The notes: a model not told the origin generated them from the sequence alone. Shown: positions 17,767 to 27,440, counted from the stretch's first letter. The stretch: DNA of 64,000 bases from Holzapfeliella floricola DSM 23037 = JCM 16512 (GCF_001436605.1 NZ_AYZL01000020.1:310001-374000), one strand, 5' to 3'. A program made the numbers and translations.

Positions 17767-18114
17767 TTATCTTCTTTTTTCTGGGATTCTTGCTGCTTTA
17801 CCACGTAGGTTACGTAGGTAGTAAAGTTTAGCACGACGTACACGACCTTGACGAGTTACTTCGATTTGAGCAACACGAGGTGTGTGTAGTGGGAATGTAC
17901 GTTCTACACCAACACCACCACTGATTTTACGAACTGTGTAGCTTGCGCTTACGCCAGTTCCTCTTCTTTTGATAACAACACCTTCGAAGATTTGGATACG
18001 TTCGCGAGTACCTTCAACAACTTTTGCGTGAACACGAACTGTATCTCCAGCACGGAAGTCAGGAAGATCTGTTTTTAATTGGTCTTGTGTTAAATCTTTG
18101 ATTAATTGATTCAT
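17767..18114 (-). CDS. rplS: 50S ribosomal protein L19
   Basis: 115-residue large-subunit protein at the 30S-50S interface. Recognised by [35 protein letters not shown], and the C-terminal [17 protein letters not shown]. The ATG at 18112-18114 has AAAGGAG at proper spacing; 25 further open codons upstream lie within the leader RNA and are not coding. It is preceded by an L19-type leader and a strong promoter, and is separated from trmD transcriptionally. Confidence 0.97.
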   Translation of the reverse strand: MNQLIKDLTQDQLKTDLPDFRAGDTVRVHAKVVEGTRERIQIFEGVVIKRRGTGVSASYTVRKISGGVGVERTFPLHTPRVAQIEVTRQGRVRRAKLYYLRNLRGKAARIPEKRR

Positions 18115-18190
18115 GATTTTTTCTCCTTTGTCGACACTCTTAATCAATTCGACCAGCGGAGTATCCGATTTATTAGTGATAGATATCACA
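18115..18190 (-). ncRNA. L19 leader RNA (ribosomal protein leader)
   Basis: The 5' leader of rplS contains, on the minus strand, CGGATACTCCGCTGGTCGAA followed 14 bases later by GTCGAC next to the AAAGGAG ribosome site. GGTCGA pairs with GTCGAC, and CGGA with TCCG, which matches my memory of the Firmicute L19 leader family. It probably mediates autogenous repression by L19; ligand binding is inferred. Confidence 0.65.
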
Positions 18191-18197
18191 ATTTTTA

Positions 18198-18226
18198 ATT
18201 TTATCAGTATTGTTTTTAAAAGTCAA
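18198..18226 (-). promoter_or_regulatory. rplS promoter
   Basis: TTGACT (18226-18221), 17-base spacer ending TGA, TAAAAT (18203-18198): a -35 plus an extended -10, located just after the trmD stop. Confidence 0.75.
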
Positions 18227-18238
18227 CGTTACTTCTTT

Positions 18239-18970
18239 TTAAGATTGTTTAGCTAGTTCTTGTTTAATTTCTTGTAATAATTGATGCTGCCTTAAATTCA
18301 AAGTTTTATTTTCTATTAAATCTGGACGATACAAATACGTATTTTTTAAGGACTGTTTTTCGCGCCAAGACTTAATGTTAGCATGATGACCACTTAATAA
18401 AACATCCGGCACTTTTTGTCCTTCAAATTCCGCTGGACGTGTATATTGTGGGTATTCCAATAACCCATCAGAAAAAGATTCATCACTTGCTGAATCTTCA
18501 TTACCTAAAACACCTGGAATTAGTCTTACTGTTGAATCAATCATTGCCATTGTTGGAATTTCCCCACCGGTCAAAATAAAATCACCAATGGACACAACAT
18601 CAGTCGCATATTGATAAACGCGCTGATCAAATCCTTCGTAATGACCACAGATAAAAGTAATATTATTATAGTTGTTAGCCCAATCTGTTGCCATCTTTTG
18701 ATTAAAAGGTTTTCCTGTGGGTGCTAAAATCACAACTTTTTGTTTGTCTTCAATCTCAGACAATGCACTGGCAATTGGTTGAACTTGTAATACCATACCT
18801 GGTCCACCACCATAAGGTGCATCATCAACATGCATTTGCTTATCTTTTGTAAATTTACGAAAATCAATCACATTTAAGTTTAGCTTTTCATTTTCAATGG
18901 CTTTCCCAACAACTGAGTGTTTCATTGCGTCAAACATATCTGGAAACAGTGTCAAAACATTAATTTTCAT
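18239..18970 (-). CDS. trmD: tRNA (guanine37-N1)-methyltransferase
   Basis: SPOUT-class enzyme forming m1G37 next to the anticodon, which prevents +1 frameshifting. 243 residues. Visible: INVLTLFPDMFDAMKHSVVG, DDAPYGGGPGMVLQ, and the knot region SIGDFILTGGEIPTMAMIDS. The ATG at 18968-18970, with GAGGGG seven bases upstream, is chosen over an adjacent TTG. It overlaps the end of rimM by 11 bases, so translation is coupled. Confidence 0.97.
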   Translation of the reverse strand: MKINVLTLFPDMFDAMKHSVVGKAIENEKLNLNVIDFRKFTKDKQMHVDDAPYGGGPGMVLQVQPIASALSEIEDKQKVVILAPTGKPFNQKMATDWANNYNNITFICGHYEGFDQRVYQYATDVVSIGDFILTGGEIPTMAMIDSTVRLIPGVLGNEDSASDESFSDGLLEYPQYTRPAEFEGQKVPDVLLSGHHANIKSWREKQSLKNTYLYRPDLIENKTLNLRQHQLLQEIKQELAKQS

Positions 18971-19481
18971 CAATTAACCCCTCAGGTACTTCTACCCAAG
19001 CCTTATTTTGCTCCAAATCGATTTTTTTAACGATTTGGTTTAAGAATGGGATCAAAACATCTTTTCGCCCGGGTTTTTCAATTGTCCAAACATCATTTGC
19101 ACCAGTTGGAAAAATTTCAGTTACTTTGCCAAGCACTTCATCTTTATCTAAATCAATAACTTCAAGCCCAATAATTTCATGATAATAATAAGCGCCTTCT
19201 TCCAACTCTTGCATATTTTCTTTTGCTACATAAAGTAAGTCACTTTTATATTTTTCGACGAGGTTAATATCTTCTAGCCCTTCAAATAGCACTAGTAAAA
19301 AGTTTTTAACAGAACGTGTGCTTTTAACTGTCACTTCAATTTCTTGTTTTTGGTGTTCAATAACCAAAGACATGCCCGGTGCAAAGCGTTCTTCAATAAA
19401 ATCTGTCGATGGAAAAACTTTTAATTCTCCCTTTATTCCATGAGTATTAACAATTTTCCCTACTTCATATTTAGTTAACAT
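18960..19481 (-). CDS. rimM: ribosome maturation factor RimM
   Basis: Assists 30S head assembly by binding S19. 173 residues in two beta-barrel halves: the N-terminal RimM domain (VGKIVNTHGIKGELKVFPST) and a C-terminal PRC barrel (YYYHEIIGLEVIDLD ... DVLIPFLNQIVKKIDLE). Ribosome site AAAGGAG. It lies between a terminator after rpsP and trmD, with which it overlaps. Confidence 0.95.
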   Translation of the reverse strand: MLTKYEVGKIVNTHGIKGELKVFPSTDFIEERFAPGMSLVIEHQKQEIEVTVKSTRSVKNFLLVLFEGLEDINLVEKYKSDLLYVAKENMQELEEGAYYYHEIIGLEVIDLDKDEVLGKVTEIFPTGANDVWTIEKPGRKDVLIPFLNQIVKKIDLEQNKAWVEVPEGLIDEN

Positions 19482-19502
19482 GGATTTAACTCCTTTCAGA
19501 AA

Positions 19503-19537
19503 AAAAGCTTAAATGAAGTTATCTCATTTAAGCTTTT
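19503..19537 (-). terminator. intrinsic terminator between rpsP and rimM
   Basis: Fourteen-base stem (19503-19516 with 19524-19537), seven-base loop, followed by a run of T on the minus strand. It should reduce rimM-trmD transcription relative to rpsP. Confidence 0.8.
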
Positions 19538-19543
19538 GAAAAT

Positions 19544-19816
19544 TTATTTAGAGTATTTTGATTCGTGTAATTTTGTCATGATTCCAGCACCAGATAACAA
19601 GCTACGAACTGTATCTGAAGGTTGAGCACCTTTTTGTAACCATTCTAAAATTGAATCTTCTTCTAATTTTAATTGTGTTGGGTTTGAAACTGGATTGTAG
19701 TAACCTACTTCTTCGATAAAACGACCATCACGAGGTGATCTTGAATCTGCTACCACTAGACGGTAGAAAGGTTTACGTTTTGAACCCATACGACGCATAC
19801 GAATTTTAACTGCCAT
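19544..19816 (-). CDS. rpsP: 30S ribosomal protein S16
   Basis: 90-residue small-subunit protein needed for body assembly. Begins [20 protein letters not shown], then [20 protein letters not shown], both diagnostic. AGGAGG is six bases before the ATG. It has its own promoter and is ended by the hairpin at 19503-19537. Confidence 0.98.
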   Translation of the reverse strand: MAVKIRMRRMGSKRKPFYRLVVADSRSPRDGRFIEEVGYYNPVSNPTQLKLEEDSILEWLQKGAQPSDTVRSLLSGAGIMTKLHESKYSK

Positions 19817-19848
19817 ATTAATGACCTCCTATTTTTATTAACTTAATT

Positions 19849-19877
19849 AGTTTAGCATGGATATTTTAAGTTGTAAA
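19849..19877 (-). promoter_or_regulatory. putative rpsP promoter
   Basis: TTTACA (19877-19872), 17-base spacer, TAAACT (19854-19849) on the minus strand, in the gap between ffh and rpsP. Confidence 0.5.
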
Positions 19878-19895
19878 GGGTTTTTACTTAACAGA

Positions 19896-21332
19896 TTATG
19901 ATTTGAATCTTTTAGCTTTTTTAAGACGTTTTTTCTTTTTCTTTTGAGAACGTTTCATCATGGAATTCATGGCCATCTTACCCATTTTACCCTTCATTCC
20001 ACCACCAAGCATTCCTTCAAGATCACTGGTATTTCCTTTTGATACTTTTTGCATCATTTCTTTTGATTGTTTAAATTGTTTAATCATGCGGTGAATTTCT
20101 TGAATATTACGACCAGAACCTGCTGCAATACGACGACGACGAGAAGGCGTTAAAATATCTGGATTTTCACGTTCTTCAGGAGTCATTGAATATACAATTG
20201 CTTTTAAGTGTGCAATATCTTTTTCACCTATATTAATGTTTTGAAGTGCGGGGTTATTAGCCATACCTGGAATCATCTTCATTAGTTCATCAATTGGCCC
20301 CATGCTTTGAATTTGATCCATTTGTGCAATAAAATCATTGAAATCAAATGTGTTTTCACGCATTTTTTCTGCTAATTCTTGTGCATTTTTCTCATCGTAA
20401 TCTTGTTGAGCTTTTTCAATCAAACTCATCATGTCACCCATACCCAAAATACGGTTAGACATTCTATCGGGGTGGAAAATATCCAAGTCAGATAATTTTT
20501 CTCCTTCTCCGACGTATAAAATTGGCTTGTTGGTAATAGAACGGATAGATAAAGCCGCACCACCACGAGTATCACCATCTAATTTTGTTAAAATAACCCC
20601 AGTAATATCAAGTGCTTGATTAAAACCATCAGCTACTGTTGCAGCAGCTTGACCTGTCATTGCATCGGCCACTAAAACAATATTGTCAGGTTGAGCAATT
20701 TCTTTAACGTTTTTTAATTCATCCATTAAGGATTCATCAATTTCAAGACGTCCCGCCGTATCGATAATAACATAATCATTTTTGTTTTCTTTTGCTTGTT
20801 GCATCCCATGTCTAACAATATCTTCGGCGGAATTGTTGACACCTTCTTCATACACAGGGACTTCTAATTGGTTCCCAATCACTTTCAATTGGTCAACAGC
20901 AGCTGGACGATAAATATCGGCTGCAATTAGCAACGGACGTGCTTTTTGTTCAGCCATCAAACGATTAGCTAATTTACCTGCTGTAGTCGTTTTACCCGTA
21001 CCTTGAAGTCCAACCATCATAATAACTGTTGGAATTTTGTCAGATTTATTCAATGCAACAGCTGACTCACCCATCATCTGTGTTAACTCTTCATTAACAA
21101 TTTTGATAATTTGTTGACCTGGTGTCAAACTATCAAGTACTTCAGATCCAAGTGCACGCTCTTTGATTTTCGCAATAAACTCTTTTACAACTTTAAAGTT
21201 AACATCCGCTTCAAGTAATGCTAAACGAATTTCACGAGTTGCTTGATTAATATCAGTTTGGGTAACTTTACCCTTTTTACGTAAGCCGGATAACGCATTT
21301 TGAATACGTTCACTTAAGCCTTCAAATGCCAT
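19896..21332 (-). CDS. ffh: signal recognition particle protein Ffh (SRP54)
   Basis: GTPase that binds signal sequences of nascent membrane proteins and 4.5S/scRNA and delivers ribosomes to FtsY. 478 residues: N domain, G domain with MVGLQGTGKTTTAGKLA (P-loop), DTAGR and TKLDGDTRGGAAL, then a Met-rich M domain (QMDQIQSMGPIDELMKMIPG) with the SGSGR-type helix region (RIAAGSGRNIQEIHRMIKQF) and a very basic tail. It starts two bases after the ylxM stop. Confidence 0.97.
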   Translation of the reverse strand: MAFEGLSERIQNALSGLRKKGKVTQTDINQATREIRLALLEADVNFKVVKEFIAKIKERALGSEVLDSLTPGQQIIKIVNEELTQMMGESAVALNKSDKIPTVIMMVGLQGTGKTTTAGKLANRLMAEQKARPLLIAADIYRPAAVDQLKVIGNQLEVPVYEEGVNNSAEDIVRHGMQQAKENKNDYVIIDTAGRLEIDESLMDELKNVKEIAQPDNIVLVADAMTGQAAATVADGFNQALDITGVILTKLDGDTRGGAALSIRSITNKPILYVGEGEKLSDLDIFHPDRMSNRILGMGDMMSLIEKAQQDYDEKNAQELAEKMRENTFDFNDFIAQMDQIQSMGPIDELMKMIPGMANNPALQNINIGEKDIAHLKAIVYSMTPEERENPDILTPSRRRRIAAGSGRNIQEIHRMIKQFKQSKEMMQKVSKGNTSDLEGMLGGGMKGKMGKMAMNSMMKRSQKKKKKRLKKAKRFKS

Positions 21333-21334
21333 AC

Positions 21335-21673
21335 TTAGTTCTCCTCTATTATTTGTCTAATTTTTCGGATAGTATCTTTGGTTTCAATATAATTTTGCTT
21401 ATCAATCAATGATAGTGCTTGTTGACTTAACTGTTCAATGGCTAAAAAATTACGATTTAAATTCAATTTAGATTCGTAATCTTCTAGCAAACGTGTCGTT
21501 CGTTTGAGATTATCATAAACTGCTTGTCGCGAAACCTCCGCATTTTCTGAAATTTCAGCAAGTGATAAATCATTAAAATAATAATCTTCAAAGTAACGCT
21601 GTTGCATTGCAGTTAGCAGAGGTCCATAAAACGAAAACAACTGGGTTAAATACTGCGTTTTTTCTAAACTCAT
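21335..21673 (-). CDS. ylxM: YlxM family SRP-associated helix-turn-helix protein
   Basis: 112-residue protein with sigma-like HTH: QQRYFEDYYFNDLSLAEISE followed by SRQAVYDNLKRT. YlxM is encoded immediately before ffh across Firmicutes and modulates the SRP GTPase cycle in streptococci; here the two genes are two bases apart. AAGGAGG precedes the ATG at 21671-21673; six further upstream codons overlap that ribosome site. Confidence 0.92.
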   Translation of the reverse strand: MSLEKTQYLTQLFSFYGPLLTAMQQRYFEDYYFNDLSLAEISENAEVSRQAVYDNLKRTTRLLEDYESKLNLNRNFLAIEQLSQQALSLIDKQNYIETKDTIRKIRQIIEEN

Positions 21674-21736
21674 ACGTTGACCTCCTTGCATAAGGTTAAA
21701 GGACTTTTTTTAATTCGTCAATTACTTCTATTATAC

Positions 21737-21762
21737 AAAAAAATTGGCCTTATTTGGCCAAT
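21737..21762 (-). terminator. intrinsic terminator after ftsY
   Basis: ATTGGCC and GGCCAAT pair around a six-base loop, followed by seven T on the minus strand, four bases after the ftsY stop. Confidence 0.85.
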
Positions 21763-21766
21763 CTTC

Positions 21767-23137
21767 CTAAATTAATCCCTTAAATAATCCTAATGCAAAT
21801 TTCTCAGTATCAAATGGTGCTAGGTCTCCCACCTGTTCCCCTAATCCCACTAATTTAACTGGAATATTCATTTCATTACGGATAGCAATAACAATACCAC
21901 CACGTGAAGATCCATCTAATTTAGTCAAAACAATACCGGATATTTGTGTCACTTGATTAAATTCTTTTGCCTGACTCATTGCGTTTTGTCCAGTAGAACC
22001 ATCCAAAACTAATAATGTTTCTTCCGGTTGGTCTTTAAATGTTTTTTGAATGGTACGTTTGATTTTATCTAACTCATTCATCAGGTTAACTTTGTTTTGC
22101 AAACGACCCGCCGTATCAATTAATAGATAGTCCACTTCTTGATCGTAAGCTCGTTTGACACCCTCAAAAACAACAGAAGCTGGATCAGCTTTTTCTGGTC
22201 CAGTAACCACATTAACGCCCACACGTTCTCCCCATTGAACAAGTTGTTGAACAGCTCCTGCTCTAAATGTATCGGCTGCTACTAACATAACTGATTTACC
22301 TTGTGATCTTAATTGTGCTGCTAATTTACCAACCGTTGTTGTTTTACCTGAACCATTAACACCCACAAACAAATAAATGTTAGGCTTGTTGGCTTCATTG
22401 TAAGTCAGCCCTTCATCTTCTTCACCAGGATTTTCATAAAGACCTACTAATTTTTCAACGATAACTTCTTTTAAAGCTTGTTTTGATTTTGCATTTTTTA
22501 ATTTAGCTTCATCTCTTAAAGCCTCTACTAAGTTCATGGACGTTTCATAACCAACATCTGATTCAATTAGTAAGTCTTCCAAATCATCAAAAAAATCTTC
22601 GTCAATACGTCTGAAATTAGCAAAGAAAGCGTTTAACTTATCTCCAAAGGAACGGTTAGTCTTTTCCAGTCCTTTTTCATATAGATGTTCTGTCTTTTCC
22701 TCTTCATCATCTTCTGATTCTTCTTCGGCTTGAACTTCTTCAGAAGTTGGTTGTTCTATCTCTGTATCAGTTTCTTCTTCAACTTCGTCAACTGTTTGAG
22801 TCGATACCTCATCACTACTACTTTGTTCTTGGTTGTCCTCATCCGCTGGCTCTTGTTCAGAGCTTTCCTCTTTTGAATCAGCGTTTTCTTTAGTTTCTTT
22901 TACAACCGACTCTTCTTTATCCACTTCTTTAGTGGGTTCCATTTCAGGTTCATCAGTTGCCTCACTATCCTGATTTGTTTCTTCAGCATCAACTGGATTT
23001 TGAGCAGAGTCTGCCTCTTTTGGTTCTTCATCAGACGGTTGTTCTTGTGCTTCTTCTAATTCAGCTGATTCTTTCTTATCTTCTTGTTCTTTTTTATCTC
23101 CAAAAATGGATTTTTTTATACGATCAAATAATCCCAT
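21767..23137 (-). CDS. ftsY: signal recognition particle receptor FtsY
   Basis: Membrane-associated GTPase that docks SRP-ribosome complexes. 456 residues. It begins with a short amphipathic targeting helix (MGLFDRIKKSIFG), then a very acidic A region at about 14-150 made mainly of E, D, S and Q, then the NG GTPase: FVGVNGSGKTTTVGKLA (P-loop), LIDTAGRLQNKVNLM, TKLDGSSRGGIVIAI. The acidic region is long for a Gram-positive FtsY. It directly follows smc and rnc, a conserved order; no promoter is seen in the ten-base gap. Confidence 0.97.
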   Translation of the reverse strand: MGLFDRIKKSIFGDKKEQEDKKESAELEEAQEQPSDEEPKEADSAQNPVDAEETNQDSEATDEPEMEPTKEVDKEESVVKETKENADSKEESSEQEPADEDNQEQSSSDEVSTQTVDEVEEETDTEIEQPTSEEVQAEEESEDDEEEKTEHLYEKGLEKTNRSFGDKLNAFFANFRRIDEDFFDDLEDLLIESDVGYETSMNLVEALRDEAKLKNAKSKQALKEVIVEKLVGLYENPGEEDEGLTYNEANKPNIYLFVGVNGSGKTTTVGKLAAQLRSQGKSVMLVAADTFRAGAVQQLVQWGERVGVNVVTGPEKADPASVVFEGVKRAYDQEVDYLLIDTAGRLQNKVNLMNELDKIKRTIQKTFKDQPEETLLVLDGSTGQNAMSQAKEFNQVTQISGIVLTKLDGSSRGGIVIAIRNEMNIPVKLVGLGEQVGDLAPFDTEKFALGLFKGLI

Positions 23138-23146
23138 GATAACCTC

Positions 23147-26100
23147 CTACAATTGTTGTTCAATTTCACTTAATGAGACTGACAGCAAACTAGAAATACC
23201 AGATTCTTGCATCATAACCCCATATAATTGATCTGCCTGTGCCATCGACCCTTTTCTATGTGTAATCATGATAAATTGCGTTGTTAAATCATAATTCTTC
23301 AAGAATTGGGCGAATCTATCAACATTGGCTTCATCAAGTGATGCTTCTACTTCATCCAAAATACAAAACGGCACTGGACGCACTTTTAAAATAGCAAACA
23401 ACAACGTAATTGTTGTCAATGCACGTTCCCCACCGGATAGTAGACTTAAGCTTTGTAGCTTTTTGCCTGGCGGTTGCGCAATAATATCAATCCCAGTATT
23501 TAAAATATCAGTTTCATCAGTTAAGGCAAGTTTTGCATGACCTCCGCCAAACATTTTAGGGAAAATATCCGCAAATGCTGCGCTAACTTGCTCAAACGTT
23601 TCTTTAAAACGTGTCGAAACTTCTTTATCCATTTCATTCATTGTGTTTTCTAACGTTGATTTAGCTGATAATAAATCTTCTTGCTGTTGATGCAGAAAAT
23701 CATACCGTTCTTTGACTTCCTTATATTCTTCAATGGCTCCCAAGTTCACCGGTCCAATATCTTCAAGCGATAACTTGTGCAACTTGATTTCGTGTTGCAG
23801 TTGATTGATATTGACCTCTTCTGGATTCCCAATATCAGACATGGCTTTTTCAAAAGTTAGATGATAATCCTGATTTAAAGTTTCTAAGCGCGTATTGATT
23901 TCTGATTTCAAAATAGCTAATTGATTGCTTTCTTTTTCTTGAGCTTCAGCAACTATTTTTCTTGAATCATAATGCTTAGTATAATCTGTTTCAAGTGTTG
24001 CAACTTTATTTTCAACAACAGATAGTTTTTGTGCTGTTTCTTTGATTTGTTGATTTAAAGTTGTAATTGTTACTTGGTTTTGCTCGAATTTTTTCTTCTG
24101 TTTGTCTAAGTCTTGTGAGTTTTTCTCTTTTGCTTGACTTAAATGTATTAATTTTTCTTGTAGTTGTGCTTGTTGTTGTTGAGATTGTTTGATATCAGCT
24201 TGTTTTTCAGTGATTTGAGATTGATAGTTTTCTTGCTTAGTCTTGAAAACGGCAATTTCAGGTAACAATTCGTTTAATTGTGCTTGTACATGCTGAGATA
24301 TTTGATCAAAGTTTTGAATTTGTGCCTGTGTTTCTTTTATTTTTCGTTGTACTTTCTCAACGTCTTGTTCAGCTTTAACTTTTTGTGTGTTTAGTTGATC
24401 ATATTGTGCTTGTTGTTTTTCTAATTCGGACTTTTTAGCTTGTAATCCGTGTCTTAAGTAGTTCAACTGTTTTGTTAGCGATTGTTTTTCATCTTGAATA
24501 CGGTTAATTTGATTATCAAAATCCATTAACTCAGATTTTACTTCCGCTACCTTATTGGTATTTTCAGCTTGAATTTTTTCCAAGCGCTGTTTTTCAGTAA
24601 TTTCTTGTTGTAAGTGTGACTGAACTTCAGCAATCTGACTATCAAACGCTTGGCTTTTAGCTGTGAGATCTTCCAATTGTTTCTTGATTAGCAATGGTGA
24701 TTGACTATTCTTATTGTGTGAACCACCTGACATTTGTCCGCCAGGGCTTAAATAATCACCATCTAAAGTCACAATATGGTGTCTTTGTTCTAGTAAGCGG
24801 CTTAATTGTGTTGCATGATCTAGGTTATCCATCACAATAATTCGACCTAAAAGATGGATAACCGCTGGCTTAACTTCATCTGAACAAGAGACTAAATCAG
24901 AAGCTGTTCCGAGATATCCTGAAGTCGTTTTTAGTATCTTTTTAACTTCTGTTGACAATACCTGCTGTCTTAATTGATCTAATGGTAAAAAGGTTGCTCG
25001 TCCTAAATTCTTTTCCCTTAATGTTTTAATCGCATTTTTAGCATTATCTTGAGTTTTCGATACTAAATTTTGGGCATTACTTGCTAAAGCTGTGTCTAAA
25101 GCTAGTTGATGACGACTATCAAAATCAATCAGTTCGCTGACGACACCTAAAATCCCAGGAAATTCAGATTTATGATTCAAAACAGATTTAACACCCTGAA
25201 AGTAACCTTCATGGTTGTCATGTAATCGTTTAAGAGCTTGTAGCTGGGCTTTTGTTCCTTGAGCAAGCTCTTTTAACTCACTACGTTCTTTTTGCTTCTT
25301 CACTACTGTAGCTGTTGATTTTTCAATAGCAGTTAGGCTATCAGCAACTTCCGTTTCCAGTTTATCTAACCAATTTTTTTGTGTCTGCTTTTCTTGCGTA
25401 ACTTTTTCAATTTGGGCATCAAGACTAACTGAATTTGATTCTAACTCTTTAACTTCAGGGGAGGTTAATTCACCTTTAAGTTGATTAATAGCCGTCTCGG
25501 CAAAAATAATTTGATTAGATAACGTCGTTTTATTTTGCAAGTTATCGATGTAATCATCTCTTAGAGATTCTAAATCTTTTTGTAACTTGCCTGGATCTTG
25601 AGATACCTTAGTCTTAAGTTCGCGTTCTTGGTCCTTTAACTGATTATATTGTTGAGTAACCGTATTTAATTGCTTTTCTTTTTCACCTAACTCTTTTTCG
25701 AGCTGCTGTTGGCGGCTTTGCAACTCATCTTGACGGGTTTTTAGTTCTTTTCGATTCGTTTCATCAAATTCTGTACTTTGATCATAAACAGCTAATTGTG
25801 TTTTAATTTCATAATTTTGATTCACAAGTTTGTTGTAGTCCGCTTGCAATTGATCTTGTCTATCTCTAAGACTATGACGCTCTTTTCGATATTCTTCTAG
25901 TTGTTGCTGTGTAGAGGCAACGACACGATCTAATTTTTGTAGTTTTTGTTTTGTTTGGTTATTTTGGTTGCGTGTTTGCTCTTGCTTATTAACACGGTCG
26001 TTGGTTTCTAAAGTTAGTACGATTTTATTTTTAGAATCATACCCATTTTTTTGTGTGTGATACTCTTCCGCTAAACTTTTTTGCTGCTTTAACGGTTCAA

Positions 26101-26704
26101 TTCTAGTCTCTAATTCTTTAACGAAATCGTTAATTCTTACTAAATTATCTTGTGTCTGTTTTAGTTTTAATTCCGCAGTCTTTTTTTGCTGTTTGAATTT
26201 TAATACACCCGCTGCTTCTTCAATTACCGATCTACGATCAGCAGGTTTTGCATTGAAAATTTGTTCTACGCTACCTTGCGAAATAATTGAAAAAGACTCT
26301 TTAGATAAACCAGAGTCCATAAATAAATCATGAATGTCTTTTAGCCTAACATTTTGTTGGTTAATTTGATAATTAGTATCGCCGTTGCGAAAAATAGTTC
26401 GTGTGATTTCAATTTCCTTAAAATCACTATTCAATTGTTTAGCTTGGTTGTCAAATGATACCGTAACTTCGGCACGATTTAACGGTGCTTTCATGGCAGT
26501 TCCACCAAAAATAACATCTGTCGTATTTTCTCCACGCAGATGTCTAACATTTGTTTCTCCCATCACCCAACGCATAGCTTCGGTAATATTACTTTTACCA
26601 CTTCCGTTGGGACCAACAATACCAGTAATTCCCTTAGGAAATTCCAAAGTAACTTTGTCTGGGAATGATTTAAATCCATTAATTGTTAATGACTTTAATG
26701 GCAT
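23147..26704 (-). CDS. smc: chromosome partition protein SMC
   Basis: Chromosome-organising ATPase acting with ScpAB. 1185 residues, standard length. N-terminal Walker A GPNGSGKSN (about 31-39), long Q/E/K-rich coiled coils (about 165-500 and 670-1010), a central hinge (from about GYFQGVKSVLNHKSEFPGIL to GGQMSGGSHNK), and a C-terminal head with LLSGGERALTTI (ABC signature) and CILDEVEASLDEANVDRF (Walker B and D-loop). GGAG lies ahead of the ATG, 13 bases after rnc, so the genes are cotranscribed. Confidence 0.98.
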   Translation of the reverse strand: MPLKSLTINGFKSFPDKVTLEFPKGITGIVGPNGSGKSNITEAMRWVMGETNVRHLRGENTTDVIFGGTAMKAPLNRAEVTVSFDNQAKQLNSDFKEIEITRTIFRNGDTNYQINQQNVRLKDIHDLFMDSGLSKESFSIISQGSVEQIFNAKPADRRSVIEEAAGVLKFKQQKKTAELKLKQTQDNLVRINDFVKELETRIEPLKQQKSLAEEYHTQKNGYDSKNKIVLTLETNDRVNKQEQTRNQNNQTKQKLQKLDRVVASTQQQLEEYRKERHSLRDRQDQLQADYNKLVNQNYEIKTQLAVYDQSTEFDETNRKELKTRQDELQSRQQQLEKELGEKEKQLNTVTQQYNQLKDQERELKTKVSQDPGKLQKDLESLRDDYIDNLQNKTTLSNQIIFAETAINQLKGELTSPEVKELESNSVSLDAQIEKVTQEKQTQKNWLDKLETEVADSLTAIEKSTATVVKKQKERSELKELAQGTKAQLQALKRLHDNHEGYFQGVKSVLNHKSEFPGILGVVSELIDFDSRHQLALDTALASNAQNLVSKTQDNAKNAIKTLREKNLGRATFLPLDQLRQQVLSTEVKKILKTTSGYLGTASDLVSCSDEVKPAVIHLLGRIIVMDNLDHATQLSRLLEQRHHIVTLDGDYLSPGGQMSGGSHNKNSQSPLLIKKQLEDLTAKSQAFDSQIAEVQSHLQQEITEKQRLEKIQAENTNKVAEVKSELMDFDNQINRIQDEKQSLTKQLNYLRHGLQAKKSELEKQQAQYDQLNTQKVKAEQDVEKVQRKIKETQAQIQNFDQISQHVQAQLNELLPEIAVFKTKQENYQSQITEKQADIKQSQQQQAQLQEKLIHLSQAKEKNSQDLDKQKKKFEQNQVTITTLNQQIKETAQKLSVVENKVATLETDYTKHYDSRKIVAEAQEKESNQLAILKSEINTRLETLNQDYHLTFEKAMSDIGNPEEVNINQLQHEIKLHKLSLEDIGPVNLGAIEEYKEVKERYDFLHQQQEDLLSAKSTLENTMNEMDKEVSTRFKETFEQVSAAFADIFPKMFGGGHAKLALTDETDILNTGIDIIAQPPGKKLQSLSLLSGGERALTTITLLFAILKVRPVPFCILDEVEASLDEANVDRFAQFLKNYDLTTQFIMITHRKGSMAQADQLYGVMMQESGISSLLSVSLSEIEQQL

Positions 26705-26717
26705 TTCGTCAACTCCA

Positions 26718-27410
26718 TTATTGTAATTTTTTCAAAGCTTCACTAGCTGCATGTTGCTCTGCTTTTTTCTTAGAATCGCCAGTTCCTTCAGCAAGTTTTT
26801 CACCTGCAGCATAAACTGCAACCTCAAAAATTTTATCATTATCACTACCTGTTTCTCGTAGTGTTTCGTAGCTAATTTTTACTGACCCATTTTGTTGCAG
26901 TAATTCTTGAAGTTGTGTTTTGTAATCAGCATTATAAGAGAAATCTCCTTTTATAATATCTGGAAAAACAGTAACTTTTAAAAATTGATAGACTGCTGGC
27001 ATTCCTTGATCTAAAAATAATGCACCGTTAAAAGCTTCAAAAACATCCTCTAACAATGTTTTTCTTAGTCTTGCACCATTATTTTCCTCACCTTTACCAA
27101 GCATTATCTCTTGATCAAATTCTGCTTCTTTAGCAAATTTCGAAAACCCTTCCGTTCTAACAACGTTTGATCGAAAACGTGTCAATTCACCTTCGTCAAG
27201 GTCAGGAAATTGATGATACAGAAACTCTGAAATAGCTAATTCTAAAACCGCATCTCCCAAAAACTCTAATTTTTCATAGTTTTTTAGTTCCAAATTGCGA
27301 TGCTCATTTGAATAAGATGAATGCGTAAATGCTTCATCAAGCAAACTCATATCTTTAAATATTATTTGAAAATCGTCTCGTAACTTTTTCGTAAATTTCG
27401 AACTAACCAT
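26718..27410 (-). CDS. rnc: ribonuclease III
   Basis: Double-strand-specific endonuclease for rRNA maturation and mRNA control. 230 residues: catalytic domain with the signature KLEFLGDAVLELAIS and the second acidic site LLEDVFEAFNGALFLD, then a C-terminal dsRNA-binding domain (YKTQLQELLQQNG ... KKKAEQHAASEALKKL). The start at 27408-27410 has AAGGAG upstream; the frame stays open 22 codons earlier but those overlap the promoter. It heads the rnc-smc-ftsY unit. Confidence 0.97.
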   Translation of the reverse strand: MVSSKFTKKLRDDFQIIFKDMSLLDEAFTHSSYSNEHRNLELKNYEKLEFLGDAVLELAISEFLYHQFPDLDEGELTRFRSNVVRTEGFSKFAKEAEFDQEIMLGKGEENNGARLRKTLLEDVFEAFNGALFLDQGMPAVYQFLKVTVFPDIIKGDFSYNADYKTQLQELLQQNGSVKISYETLRETGSDNDKIFEVAVYAAGEKLAEGTGDSKKKAEQHAASEALKKLQ

Positions 27411-27440
27411 ATTTAAAATCTCCTTCTGTCTCTGTATACT

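Noticed and set aside
26385-26726. 113-codon open frame on the plus strand
   Set aside because: Antisense to the conserved Walker A end of smc; no independent evidence.
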